From NCBI GenBank assembly GCA_009746045.1, contig RPFO01000312.1:420823-484822 (forward strand): a DNA stretch of 64,000 nucleotides. The letters run 5' to 3'. A program made the translations under genes and the position numbers. Below, piece after piece: positions 53,905 through 63,930 of the stretch. Under the pieces are notes generated by a model. That model was not told the origin of the DNA. It ran no database searches and saw only the letters and a program-made list of their open reading frames with translations. Position 1 is the first letter of the stretch. Each line of letters opens with the position of its first letter. Source of the DNA: Mesostigma viride (Eukaryota; Streptophyta; Mesostigmatophyceae; Mesostigmatales; Mesostigmataceae).

Positions 53905-55891
53905 AGGGGACGGGACATGCCCGAATTTTTTGGCGCCAAAAAATTCGCGCCGGAACCGAAGGTCATAAATTTCACGTGCACGGTGCGCGCACCCCTTGCG
54001 GAGGTGGCCATGGCGACTGCGTTCAGGCGAAACTACCACACCAGGGCAGGCAAAATGCAAAATTTTTACTCGAATCTTAAAGACGATGCGTTTATGATGT
54101 TAGTTTGTGGCGGAAATCAGCTGGTTTACAATATCGCTGTTGTTTTTTTATGCCATCGGCATGGGGGGTAATCTGAATTTTTTGGTTGCGCGGAATGAAA
54201 TAGAATTCATGATAGCGGCTGTAAAATCGCGGTTTTGGGCGGTGTTCTGACCGTGAAGCAGGCGTTAGTATCGGTTGCATCGAATTCTAAACCGATCTGG
54301 TGCTTTTTGCCAGATTTTCGGCCATTATCGGTAAGTAATTGTTCATACCTGCGCAGTGCGTGTCTGACCTGTCCATGGAAGAACGGCTGTTGTTGCGCGC
54401 CTGGGTGAGGGATTTACGAGGGCGAGGTACAGATTTGTCGCGAATGTTATCTGCTATCAGTGCTTTCTTCTATGAGCTCATCGTTCGAGGTTTTTTGCGT
54501 TCTGTTTGGGCAGTTTCCGCCAGCTCGCTCGCCGTCGCTTGCCGTTGTGATTTCGTTGATGCCGTGATCAGGGCCGCTTCAGTCGCAGCCTATAGCTCTT
54601 TGGGAAGGTATAAGGCATTTCATAAAACGTGTTCCGGCAAGGATGTTGTGCGTATATGGACGCTTCTTGTTGTTTGAGAGTGACGCACCCTCTCTTCGCA
54701 GGCCACAGCGGCATGCATCACATGCAGCGCTCATGCGCTGAAGGGCCGCCAGTGGTTTCTTTGCATTTTATCGTGCAGGGATGGAAGTGTTTTAGTGATG
54801 ATGATGTTGGAGATATTGCATTTGTGTGACTGCATGTAGATAGCTGGCACCAATGGTCGTTTGAGCTTTCCTTTGTTATGATGATGTGACAAGACTACAA
54901 TGTGCTGAGCCAACCATGCATGGTTGACATGCATGACTGCATGCAAGCTATATATACCATGTTCCTGCTTGGTTCCTTGCCCTCCATAGTCCCAGTTTGT
55001 CATCCATGCCGGGGAGGACAGTTTAGGAGGTGTTGTTGAGTTGATTAGCTTGGTTGGCATCAACCTTACACTCTAACCTGGGAGAAACATAGGAAATGCT
55101 GATTAGGCATTTTAGGGCTACCATCGTCAAGGCTATGAACATATTTACAAGGCTGGCCATGCTGGAGTGATGATGAAGACATATGAGGTGCGTGGCCACC
55201 CCTTTGTACATTGTAAACATACTTAGCATGGTTTTGGTGCATGTTGGATGGCATAAGAAGTGGCACTGTGGGGTTACTAACTTACTGAGTGGTCCTTAGC
55301 GCCTTGTCAGGTGGTCATATAGGAAACCCATCAACTTGAGTAGTTCTTGTCACAATGACCCCCACGTTGAGCATGCGTTGCGCGGTCAGCGTGCAAGAGT
55401 TAATTATGTGTGCTTTGGTCAGTTTGCAGATGTCTTTGATGAAGAAGGAGGTGCTAGTGCGGCTGAATGGTTACTATAATTTCCTTGTAGTGTCTACATG
55501 GGTGGCCGTCTTGGAATGGTTGTAACTTGGGCAGTTCTTGTCAGAACGTCGTCAAACCTGGAACATTGGAGGTACCATGTGTGCAGAGGATGGTAGTGTG
55601 TGGTTTGGCCAGTTTTCACGTGGCTTAGATGTATTAAGGGGTGTTAGTGTGGTTAAATACTAGCTAAAACCTCCGTCAGCGTCATCACAGGTGGCAATCT
55701 AGGAATATCCATCAAATAGGGCTGCGCTTGTCAGAATGACCTGAAAATTTGGGGCTGCATGTCCCCCCTCTCTAGTATTTGAAAATATAAGATATGGCAT
55801 GATTCCATGTGTTTATGATTTGTTTTATTTTTTTTAGTGAAAAAAAGTACCCTTTTTGCGGGAAAATCCATGAATGTGTCTAAACATCATT
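53905..55891. repeat. Approximately 2-kb non-coding repeat, unit 1 (left part)
   Basis: Begins near ggcgttaaggggacgggac and carries landmarks shared in the same order with 61666-63535: ggcgcc/aaaaattcgcg, ggtgcgcgcacc, gccatggcgac, gaatcttaaagacgatg, a block around tgtccatggaaga, aacctgg..gaaat and ccctttgtacattgt. It is cut at about 55891 by the Ngaro-like element and continues at 61390-61665. No long coding frame. Confidence 0.7.
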
Positions 55892-56027
55892 TCTATTAAC
55901 CGTGGAACTCCAGGGTAACCAGACTCTTTATTAAAACAATGAGTGGAGCACATACAAAAGGCAGGCCACATCCCGGCCGCCGATGCTCATGGGAACACTT
56001 ATTGCTTGGCAAAGGCTAGCCTTACCC
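55892..56027 (-). repeat. Split direct repeat B2 of the Ngaro-like element
   Basis: Outer repeat at the 3' end (minus orientation). A 25-bp spacer (56028-56052) separates it from A2. Confidence 0.9.
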
Positions 56028-56052
56028 CCAAACACGCAGGGAGGGTGGGCGG

Positions 56053-56485
56053 GAAAAGAAAAGAGGCCGACCTTAGCTAGGTGGGTTTGTTTTTATCCTT
56101 TTTTGCGTGTCATGCGGCCTTGGCCCGGACGGCATTTTTTCGCCACGCAAATGTTGCGTCTGAACAAATGACGCAATGTGGCGTTCTAATTGCCGGCAGC
56201 TTACGTAAGGCTGCCGGGGCTATTAGGTCACATATTGCGTGAGAGAAAGAATCTAGATCTAGTTAATCACTACGCCATGAGCCAAGAAACCTAGACAGTG
56301 GCAGGTTTATATCTCAACGTAGCTCCTGCCACCTGGCCAAGAAAAACTGGCCAAAGCTTTGGCCACGACTGATCCGGATCAGGCCGCACCGGCCTCAAAA
56401 GGTATGTCACGTGAACCCAATAACCTAGCTATAGCGGCTACCCTTCCATCTCACTATAAAGAAACTATGTTCAGAGAACCACGAT
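56053..56485 (-). repeat. Split direct repeat A2 of the Ngaro-like element
   Basis: 433 bp, collinear with A1 at 60957-61389. Differences seen include tttttatcc/tttttgtcc, gagagaaag/gaaagaaag, agcttt/agtttt, ggtatg/ggtaag and ggctacc/ggccacc. Contains a gccggcagcttacgtaaggctgccggc hairpin. Confidence 0.9.
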
Positions 56486-56621
56486 TCTATTAACCGTGGA
56501 ACTCCAGGGTAACCAGACTCTTTATTAAAACAATGAGTGGAGCACATACAAAAGGCAGGCCACATCCCGGCCGCCGATGCTCATGGGAACACTTATTGCT
56601 TGGCAAAGGCTAGCCTTACCC
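56486..56621 (-). repeat. Split direct repeat B1 of the Ngaro-like element
   Basis: 136 bp, same as B2 at 55892-56027, from tctattaaccgtggaactcc to gctagccttaccc. It directly abuts A2. Confidence 0.9.
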
Positions 56622-56693
56622 TTATATCCCTCCCTGGCGATCCATGCCAGGGGCAAAGAACCTAGCATAATGACAGAGAAATGAACAACCAAA

Positions 56694-57797
56694 TTAGGTG
56701 GAGGGCAATTTCAAAATAGCCCGCCAGGCCCGAGGGGGGCAGGCGGCCATGGCCCGAAGAATAACCTCAGGCAGCTGCACCTCCAAACTGCGGTGCAAGC
56801 CCACATAATGGGCAACCGTGGAGCTGCTAAGCCAGCGCCCCCGGCCCTGGATGTCCCCCATGCTGCGACCCGCGAGGAAATCGTGAGTGGCACCTCCATG
56901 CCGCAGCCCGTGAATGGTGAAAATCTGGGCGACCCCCAAGGCCTGACTCGCAGCCTGCCAAATGCGCCGGAATTGCGGGTAGGTGAAAGGGAACACGGCC
57001 TCCCAAGCGTGCTTACCCGCGATGCAGTGACGGAGGATGGTTTCAGACATCACATCTTCTACCACCACTGACTGAGTCTTGCCCTTAGAGGTCTTGGTAG
57101 ACCTCAGCAGTAGGGCGCCCCGTTGAGCCGGCCCAAGCCGAACGTCAGGCTGGAGGCGCACATGGCCAACACGGAGGTTCAGCGCCTCCGAGATTCGCAG
57201 GTAATGGCGGAACACGATGACAACCAGCAGGCCCGCAAGGCGCTGACCTTGCATGACCATCGTGCTGGCAAGTGCAAACGCCGCCTCCCATGGAATGGGA
57301 GGAGGGGCACGGGGGGGCACAAGTGTTTTCCACCCAGCGAGGACGCCACGGGCCAAGTCCCACCGCTTCACCATACCGGGATAATAAAGTTGCAACCCCA
57401 TCAAGGCATTGACACACACTTGGCGGCTGTACCCCCGAAAATGAGCCCAGGCGACATACGCACAAAATGTCTCCTCAAGGGTGTCAGCTCGTGACGATGA
57501 CCCGTCCGCCCGCCCACCAGCCTCCCACCAAGTCAAGAGGGAATCAAGACCACGACGGTAGGCCAGCAAAGTAGCCGGCTTTACTTTCCCCTCTAGCAAT
57601 GGAAGGTAGCTAACAGGTGCAGGGGGCCCCGGGTTAGGATGGATGCCTTCCGCGGTCAGGTCGCGCACCCAGCCTGCCAAGAAAGTCGCCATGGATTGGC
57701 CGCGAGAAACGCCATCGGCTGGTTGAAGTGCACTCGGCGTCCACACCCACTGGGAACGACTCCCGTGGCGAGGGTCAGCGCGCACAAGCGGCGGCAC
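56694..57797 (-). CDS. Tyrosine recombinase of the Ngaro-like element
   Basis: 367 codons, overlapping the RT frame by 142 bp. The N-terminal 40 residues complete the RNase H (WTPSALQPADGVSR). A core-binding domain follows (VKPATLLAYRRGLDSLLTWW, FCAYVAWAHFRGYSRQ). The catalytic domain has the first Arg in HYLRISEALNLRVGHV, HGLRHGGATHDFLAG (H-x-x-R), GRGRWLSSSTVAHYVG (Trp at the His/Trp position, Tyr nucleophile). All five key residues are present, so it could be active. It integrates circular cDNA without target duplication. It ends shortly before repeat B1. Confidence 0.88.
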   Translation of the reverse strand: MPPLVRADPRHGSRSQWVWTPSALQPADGVSRGQSMATFLAGWVRDLTAEGIHPNPGPPAPVSYLPLLEGKVKPATLLAYRRGLDSLLTWWEAGGRADGSSSRADTLEETFCAYVAWAHFRGYSRQVCVNALMGLQLYYPGMVKRWDLARGVLAGWKTLVPPRAPPPIPWEAAFALASTMVMQGQRLAGLLVVIVFRHYLRISEALNLRVGHVRLQPDVRLGPAQRGALLLRSTKTSKGKTQSVVVEDVMSETILRHCIAGKHAWEAVFPFTYPQFRRIWQAASQALGVAQIFTIHGLRHGGATHDFLAGRSMGDIQGRGRWLSSSTVAHYVGLHRSLEVQLPEVILRAMAACPPRAWRAILKLPST

Positions 57798-59947
57798 TGC
57801 TTGTTGAGCTTGTGGGATGAGGACCGCCCCTTAGCCAAGCAGCCCAACGCCGCGGTGGAGTCCACCAACCTCACCACCCGCTTGCCTCGGTTTGCCAAGC
57901 TGCGCGCACTCCTCTCCACGCCCTTCACTGCAGCCCGCACCTCCTTCTCGTTGATGTGCATCCCCGGATCCCGCCAACGACTCCGGACCCCAACCCGCCA
58001 TTGCTGGCTAGTGATTGCTTGTTGCGCCCGCGCGCTCAGTGGCCTAGGGCCAGCGTAGGCCACCTCACTTGGTATGAGCAAAGTCGGGTACCCCCGCACC
58101 TCTCGTGCCCTCGCCAGCTCCGTCACATCGCCCGGCTCCATGGTTGCGTACACGACACCTTGCCCGTAGGTGGACGCGTCAGATGCAACCACCTCACGGG
58201 CCAAAGGTGCGCTTCGGTCAACCCTTAGCATGGGAGCCAAGGCCAGGGCACACTCTAACTCCTCCCGCACCCCGGCCCACAGCACCCAGGATCGCTGCCC
58301 CCACCCTTGCAGGCTGATGAATTTGAAACATTGCTGCCAAATGGACAAGCAGCTGCGGCTTAACATCTGCAGCCACAACCACCGCCCCAAGACGGCAGCC
58401 AGCCCCTCGGCCGTAGCTCGGCCTCGAGTGAGTATAGCCTGCGTGTGGGCGATCACAAGGTTGAGCTGCTTGACCGTTGGTTCCAGCACGCCGTTCCGTC
58501 GGTGCACCACCCCTAGGGCTTCTAGCTCGTCCCCTTCCAGGCTCGCCATCTTAGTCTTCTCCTTAGACGGCACAAGGTTGTTAGGGAGGTAGCCTTCCTC
58601 AATAGCGCGCGTGATGAGCTGGTTCACCGCCTCGCAGGTCCGCCCGTTGCTGGCCACCAAGTCATCAATGGTGATGGACAGCATGGGGGCAGGGGGGTTT
58701 TCCAGGTCAATCTGAAGCTCCCCGGCGCGCTCCTCCTTGTACTCGATGGCCAAGCGCAGTGGCTGGCCACACTCGTCGCGCACCAAGGTGAGCTCACCTG
58801 CGCTTGAGAGGTAGTTGACCTGGCGCCTCGGATCCAGGGCACCGGTCATGTAGAGCACCATCTCATGGATGGCCTCCCCCAGCGCCACCGCATGGGAATG
58901 TCCCATGGCCAGCACCTTGAGCACGGGCCACACCTTCCGCCTGGGCCCTGCCAGACCTACGCTAGTCGACCACACACTAGGAAGCCCTTGGTAGTCCCAC
59001 CACCACTCGGGCACCTCGATGGAATAGTAGTATGACACGAGGTCGCTCTTGGCGCAGTAGCACCAGCCTTTGATGTAGACCTCCACGAGGATGCCCAGGT
59101 GGGGTAGCAGGATCTTGGGGGGGTCCACCCACAGCAGGTTGCCCAGCTTCCTGTTGACGATGAACCGAAGCTCACCCACCCCCTTGGCCACTCCAAAGCA
59201 GCCATCCACCCACTTGGGCCGCCTCTCCCGGAACGCCACCATGCCCACGCCCGCTGCCCGGCTCATGAGCTTGCCCCATTCAGCCATGGAGCATCCCCGG
59301 CTGGGCTTGGGCACATTCCAATACTTTGCGCTCGCCACGACCGCTGGCTTGATGCAGTTCTCTTCGCTGGCATATATCTCCCGCCAGCTCGGCCGCATAG
59401 CCAACAGGTCGAGCAGCCGTGCCTTCCCCGCCACCTCCGCCTTTGGTAGACTCACCGCGTCCGCGCGCAGTTGTTCATACTTATTCTGCTTCCCATATAT
59501 TGCATCAGCACCTTCTTGCTCCTGGCCTGTCGCAACGCCCCCTACGCGGCGACTGTGCCAGGTGCAGTGCCTCTTGACCCTCGCAAGGGCCTCCTCCCTC
59601 CCCTTAGAGCACGCCCCTCTAGGGTTAGGAGGAGGGTCTTGCCCCCCTCCCCACAGCCAATTAAGCCAACGCACTACCTTGCATTGCAGTGTGTACTCGC
59701 GGTGGCGGCGCGTGGCACGCTGTCGCCGGCGTGCCGATCTCACCCTGCCCCACGCGGTGTACGCTGGCCTAAGTGGGTATGGCAGCGGGAAAAGGGAGCG
59801 GTCCCGCTGGGATTCTATTTCCCTACTTGTTGAGCCTTGCTGAGCTTGTCCAAGAGGATGGCAGTTTGGAGAGCTGCCTTGACAGCCGGGGTGGCTGACA
59901 GTGCAGCCTCCTCCCCCAATGGCAGGAGGTGGCTGGCCACCTTCCAC
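57656..59947 (-). CDS. Reverse transcriptase-RNase H of the Ngaro-like element
   Basis: Open for 763 codons; the true start is probably near the gag stop (59815), since the first 40 codons overlap gag in another frame. RT motifs: FIVNRKLGNLLWVDPPK, motif A CAKSDLVSYYYSIEVPEWWW, GHSHAVALGEAIHEMV, catalytic SITIDDLVAS (IDD for the usual YxDD), then the DIRS-type linker NLVIAHTQAILTRGRATAEG. RNase H: VVASDASTYGQGVV, HINEKEVRAA, VRLVDSTAALGCLAKG and HKLNKQCRRL. The final RNase H segment (QWVWTPSALQPADGVSRGQ) is not in this frame but in the -1 frame at the start of the recombinase ORF, so the last 40 codons here are probably not ancestral. No inactivating stop inside. Confidence 0.85.
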   Translation of the reverse strand: MEGGQPPPAIGGGGCTVSHPGCQGSSPNCHPLGQAQQGSTSREIESQRDRSLFPLPYPLRPAYTAWGRVRSARRRQRATRRHREYTLQCKVVRWLNWLWGGGQDPPPNPRGACSKGREEALARVKRHCTWHSRRVGGVATGQEQEGADAIYGKQNKYEQLRADAVSLPKAEVAGKARLLDLLAMRPSWREIYASEENCIKPAVVASAKYWNVPKPSRGCSMAEWGKLMSRAAGVGMVAFRERRPKWVDGCFGVAKGVGELRFIVNRKLGNLLWVDPPKILLPHLGILVEVYIKGWCYCAKSDLVSYYYSIEVPEWWWDYQGLPSVWSTSVGLAGPRRKVWPVLKVLAMGHSHAVALGEAIHEMVLYMTGALDPRRQVNYLSSAGELTLVRDECGQPLRLAIEYKEERAGELQIDLENPPAPMLSITIDDLVASNGRTCEAVNQLITRAIEEGYLPNNLVPSKEKTKMASLEGDELEALGVVHRRNGVLEPTVKQLNLVIAHTQAILTRGRATAEGLAAVLGRWLWLQMLSRSCLSIWQQCFKFISLQGWGQRSWVLWAGVREELECALALAPMLRVDRSAPLAREVVASDASTYGQGVVYATMEPGDVTELARAREVRGYPTLLIPSEVAYAGPRPLSARAQQAITSQQWRVGVRSRWRDPGMHINEKEVRAAVKGVERSARSLANRGKRVVRLVDSTAALGCLAKGRSSSHKLNKQCRRLCALTLATGVVPSGCGRRVHFNQPMAFLAANPWRLSWQAGCAT

Positions 59948-60869
59948 CCCCCCCTCCTTGCCCCTCCACCTGCAGCAAGGCCGCCACCACCCTCATTAGG
60001 TACTCCATGCCCACAAGCTCCCCGGCTGCTGAGCCCAGCTCCTTGAGAAGGGTGTCCATGGCCAATGCAATGTTCATGACAATTTTCCTGTTCTCCATGT
60101 TCCGCCAATTTCCAGGCTTTACCGTCATGACCCACGACCGGATTCCCATCCCATTGTCGCTGGCGTCCTCCAACACCCCCGGCAGCACCCGCTCCGAAAC
60201 CCGATATTTCACGCTCTTGGCTCGGCTTGGCAGCGCCACCCCTTTCGAGGCCTTGAAGTGGCTTCCCGCCCCCTCCATTCCTCCCAGCGCTGCCTTCAAA
60301 CCTTGCATGAATTTCTCGGCTGCGACCTCCCCCTCCTCGTCCTCCTCGTCGTCCTGATTTTCGGTTTCCGGAGGTGCCCCAACGAATGTCGCCAACCTCG
60401 CCCTCATTTCCTTTCCGACAGCCCCCCCACCTGCCGAAACCTTGGCCGCGCCTTTCGGCTTGGCCATTTTTCGCTGCGCAGGTGTCGTTGGTGGCAGCGC
60501 CTGATCCTCCTCCTCGTCCGCCGCGAGATCTGCCACGGCCAGCAGTTTTGCCACCAACGTTCCGTTTGGGTCACGTGCGTCCAACACGTCGCCAACATCA
60601 ACGTGATCGGCCAGCAACTGCACGACAGACTTCAGCTGGCTCGAGCTCCACGAGCTGGCGTCCGTCACCCAGTCCTCGGCACCGAAGACCTGCTCGACTG
60701 CCCCCACCGCCTCTGCGGGGCTGATGCACTTGGCGAGCAGAGTGGCGAGCTGCTTCTTTTTGGCGCTGAAGGCGACTGGCGCGTGACTGGCGGCAGCAGC
60801 CCGCGGTGTGGGCGTCCCGTCCTCCCCGCGCGCTGCCTGCCCTCCTGTAGCTTTGCGCCCCTTCGGCAT
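59815..60869 (-). CDS. Gag-like protein of the Ngaro-like element
   Basis: ATG at 60869 (MPKGRKATGGQ). About 350 aa, with a disordered basic start, an acidic stretch (DDEEDEEGEVAAEKF near 180) and a folded C-terminal half (VKYRVSERVLPG, GIRSWVMTVKPGNWRNMENR, IALAMDTLLKELGSAAGELV). The frame starting at the ATG runs into non-coding-like sequence after a poly-G tract near 59950-59957 and stops at 59823. A one-base length change in that tract would continue it into the better frame LGEEAALSATPAVKAALQTA and a stop at 59815. Gag of this class is expected to package element RNA. No zinc knuckle is visible. Confidence 0.6.
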
Positions 60870-60956
60870 TGCTGCTCAGGGCCAAAAATGGCTCCGACAG
60901 TACAGGTTCGTCAAACCAGAGGTTCGTTTCCCCTGGCTTGCTGTCGCCGCCCTCGT

Positions 60957-61389
60957 GAAAAGAAAAGAGGCCGACCTTAGCTAGGTGGGTTTGTTTTTGT
61001 CCTTTTTTGCGTGTCATGCGGCCTTGGCCCGGACGGCATTTTTTCGCCACGCAAATGTTGCGTCTGAACAAATGACGCAATGTGGCGTTCTAATTGCCGG
61101 CAGCTTACGTAAGGCTGCCGGGGCTATTAGGTCACATATTGCGTGAAAGAAAGAATCTAGATCTAGTTAATCACTACGCCATGAGCCAAGAAACCTAGAC
61201 AGTGGCAGGTTTATATCTCAACGTAGCTCCTGCCACCTGGCCAAGAAAAACTGGCCAAAGTTTTGGCCACGACTGATCCGGATCAGGCCGCACCGGCCTC
61301 AAAAGGTAAGTCACGTGAACCCAATAACCTAGCTATAGCGGCCACCCTTCCATCTCACTATAAAGAAACTATGTTCAGAGAACCACGAT
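60957..61389 (-). repeat. Split direct repeat A1 of the Ngaro-like element
   Basis: Outer repeat at the 5' end (minus orientation), ending at ccacgat/attttgtgct on the flank. It should carry the element promoter. Confidence 0.9.
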
Positions 61390-61665
61390 ATTTTGTGCTC
61401 AAAATTAGGCAGACTTTCTCAAAAGTGGGGGAACTAAATGGAAATATATGATTTGGTCCAAATATATTTGCCCATTGTCCTAGGGAAAATATGCCAAAAG
61501 TAGCGTCTTTTTCTATTTTTAGCGCGTAACCGGCATCTGGTGGGGGCTAGTACCCCCCCCAAGTGGTTGGAATTTTTTTTTAAAATCATATTTATGGTTC
61601 CCAATCATAATTGGATTTTTAGCACATGCATAGGTATGGTTTCCAGAAAAGTGCCCTTTAGGCAT
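61390..61665. repeat. Approximately 2-kb repeat, unit 1 (right part after the insertion)
   Basis: Resumes unit 1; matches 63285-63535 (tctttttctatttttagcgc, ggggctagtaccccc, caagtggttgg, atcatatttatggttccc). This places the Ngaro-like insertion point about 275 bp before the end of unit 1. Confidence 0.65.
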
Positions 61666-63535
61666 ATCCCCTCCCCTTAAGGGGACGGTCCCGGCGCGAA
61701 TATTTTTGGCGCCGAAAAATTCGCGGTACCCGTCCGTACCGTGAAAAAGTGGTGCACGGTGCGCGCACCACTACCGGAGCTGGCCATGGCGACGTGCTTT
61801 CAGGCAGAGTAGAAAAAGATAGCTCGCGGAATGCAGAGAAACTGCATGAGCGAATCTTAAAGACGATGAGTAAATGATACTACTTCGTAGCGGAGTTCCG
61901 CATTTTTTGCAGTGTCGATGATTTTATTGATGACCATCGCCACGGGGGTCCAGTATGATGTTTTCGTCCAGAGGAATAAATTAGAATGCACGCTGGCGGC
62001 GGTGATTGTCAGGTTTTATGGGCTTTACCTAGCGTCAAGGATGCGTTTAAATTGTTATTGGTATAGCTTTAAAAAATTTGCTGGGTTTCGGCAAGATTTC
62101 CGTCATGATCGGTAAGACACTCTCCAGGCTCGCGGGATGCGCGTCTTATTATTCCATGGAAGGTTAAGTTCTTTCTTGCGCCGCTGGGCGAAGGACAATT
62201 CCGGTAATGGTACGATCGTGTGATCAACGTGACCCTATGAATGTTTCGCTTCGTTTATGGGTTATCAACGCAAGTTTTCGGCTTTTTTCCGTGCAGTTAG
62301 CGCCAGGTATAATGCCATCCCGTGCTGCGCATCGCCAGATTCCTGGCACCTTTCAGTGGTTTTTATGTACGTTGCATGGCTGGGACGTGTCAAAGCGTGA
62401 CCGTGGCATATCGTCAACAAGTTGTCAGGGATTTGCTGAGTGGTTTCTTGGAAGGAGATTGCTAACTAACAGCACTCAGTTTTGTGTGAATATTGACGCG
62501 GCCTTTCTTAGCAGAGGCTTCATTGTGGTTAGAGGCTCACAAGCTTGAGTTTGTTTCTTGGCAAACAATTGCGCTGGAAAGAAAGGTGGCAGTGGTTTTT
62601 CTGAGGGGCATACTGCATGGGTGGAACTGCACGTAGGTAGGGGTTATCGTTGTCTTGTTGGCCTTTCTCCCACTAAAATGGGAGAGCCCTAATTCATATG
62701 CTAGCAAGGCAAGGTAACCATGGTGAGAAGCCTTGGCAATCAGCATGTATGATAATTCTGCTTTCTCTGTGGACTGTCTGTTGTTACCGGCCCTTGTTGG
62801 GCAGTTAGTGGATATGGCTTTCTAGGGTGTGTTTGAGCTTGGTTTTGGGATGATGCCCACACCATAAACCTGGAATATGTTAGAGTATTAGAAGTGTCGG
62901 CTAGGCATGTAGAGCTACCTGCCTAATTGTTGTGCACACACGCAACAGGTTGCCCGTGTCGAGGTAAGGCAAGGGCACATGACGTGCCCAGCCACCTCCT
63001 TGTACATTGTGGTCGAATTGGGCATGGTCAGGAACCTTTTGGATGGCATAGGAAGTGTTAGTGTGCCTTAATACTCACTAATGCCTTCCTTTGCGTCTGC
63101 ACAGGTGGCCAACTGCCAAAATTAATAACTGCTACAGCTGAGCTCAGAATGCCACCAAACTTTGACAGTGCCTTCTATGGTCATGACAGAATTTGACTAT
63201 TACTTTTTAGGCCTAATTGATGTGTTATGAGTGTGTATGGGGACGCCCCGCCTAAAAAAGCGTATTTTTGGCCCAAAAATTAATAACTCAAAGGGATGTG
63301 CTGATTTTGTTGATCCAATTAGGTAGAAACCATGTCCCATGACATTTTTATATGGGTATTACTTTTTTCATGCAACTGGTTCTCCCACTGTTCTGGGCAA
63401 GATGTGCCCCGAACAGCGTTTTTTTCTATTTTTAGCTCATAGCCGGTGTATGGCTGGGGGTAGTACCCCCAACAAGTGGTGGTATGCATGCCCAAACATC
63501 ATGTTTATGGTCCCCAAACATCATTCAGTGGTTGT
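61666..63535. repeat. Approximately 2-kb non-coding repeat, unit 2
   Basis: Diverged tandem partner of unit 1, starting near cccttaaggggacggtccc. Collinear over its whole length by visible landmarks. Short frames such as 62207-62548 have no counterpart in unit 1 and are not supported as genes. Confidence 0.65.
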
Positions 63536-63565
63536 CAGTTGCATTTATGTAGTTATTAGGGGGCT

Positions 63566-63930
63566 TCAGTTTTGATACATTTCCATGGGACCCCTTAACT
63601 CGAAGAAGAGCTTCCGTTCCTGTGCGAGGAACTGGAGGACCTCGACGACTTCCTGCGGCGACAGCCCCTGCCACTCGAGGAGGGAGAACTGTCTGTCGCC
63701 GGGCAAGACTTGGCTCCATTTGTGGCGGTCGTTGCATGGTTTCTTGGATTCAGGCGAGGCGCTTGGCGATGGGTTTGCTGGCGATGGGTTGGCGAGCCCA
63801 GGCGGCTGGGCAAGAACGATGGCGAGTGGGTTGGGCTGGGAGCCGGAAAGCTCCTTTTCCAAACCCCGTTTTGCTTTTGGGTTGACTCGTCATAGCTGCT
63901 TGTCACGTGATACTGCTTTGGCAATACTGC
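63566..63930 (-). pseudogene. Antisense 5' part of an L1-like ORF1 (third subfamily)
   Basis: In minus orientation the start MTSQPKSKTG is followed, after a one-base frame change near 63860, by LAIVLAQPPGLANPSPANPS, PSASPESKKP and the helical segment LSPQEVVEVLQFLAQERKLF. This parallels ALVVAQQPPGLKASPSASPD and the following segment of the intact ORF1 at 1801. Only the first 110 residues or so are present; the sequence ends abruptly at about 63566. Confidence 0.6.

Larger units (their letters stand above)
55892..61389 (-). mobile_element. Ngaro-like (DIRS order) tyrosine-recombinase retrotransposon
   Basis: In minus orientation: A1 repeat (61389-60957), gag, RT-RNase H, tyrosine recombinase, B1 (56621-56486), A2 (56485-56053), B2 (56027-55892). 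A copies are 433 bp and differ at about five positions; B copies are 136 bp. The order A1-ORFs-B1-A2-B2 is the split-direct-repeat layout of Ngaro/PAT elements. No methylase domain is seen, which favours Ngaro over DIRS/PAT. There is no target duplication, as expected for recombinase integration. Confidence 0.85.

Noticed and set aside
54339-54677. 112-codon ORF in repeat unit 1
   Set aside because: The equivalent part of unit 2 does not keep the frame.
62207-62548. 113-codon ORF in repeat unit 2
   Set aside because: No matching frame in the collinear unit 1, so there is no sign of selection for coding.
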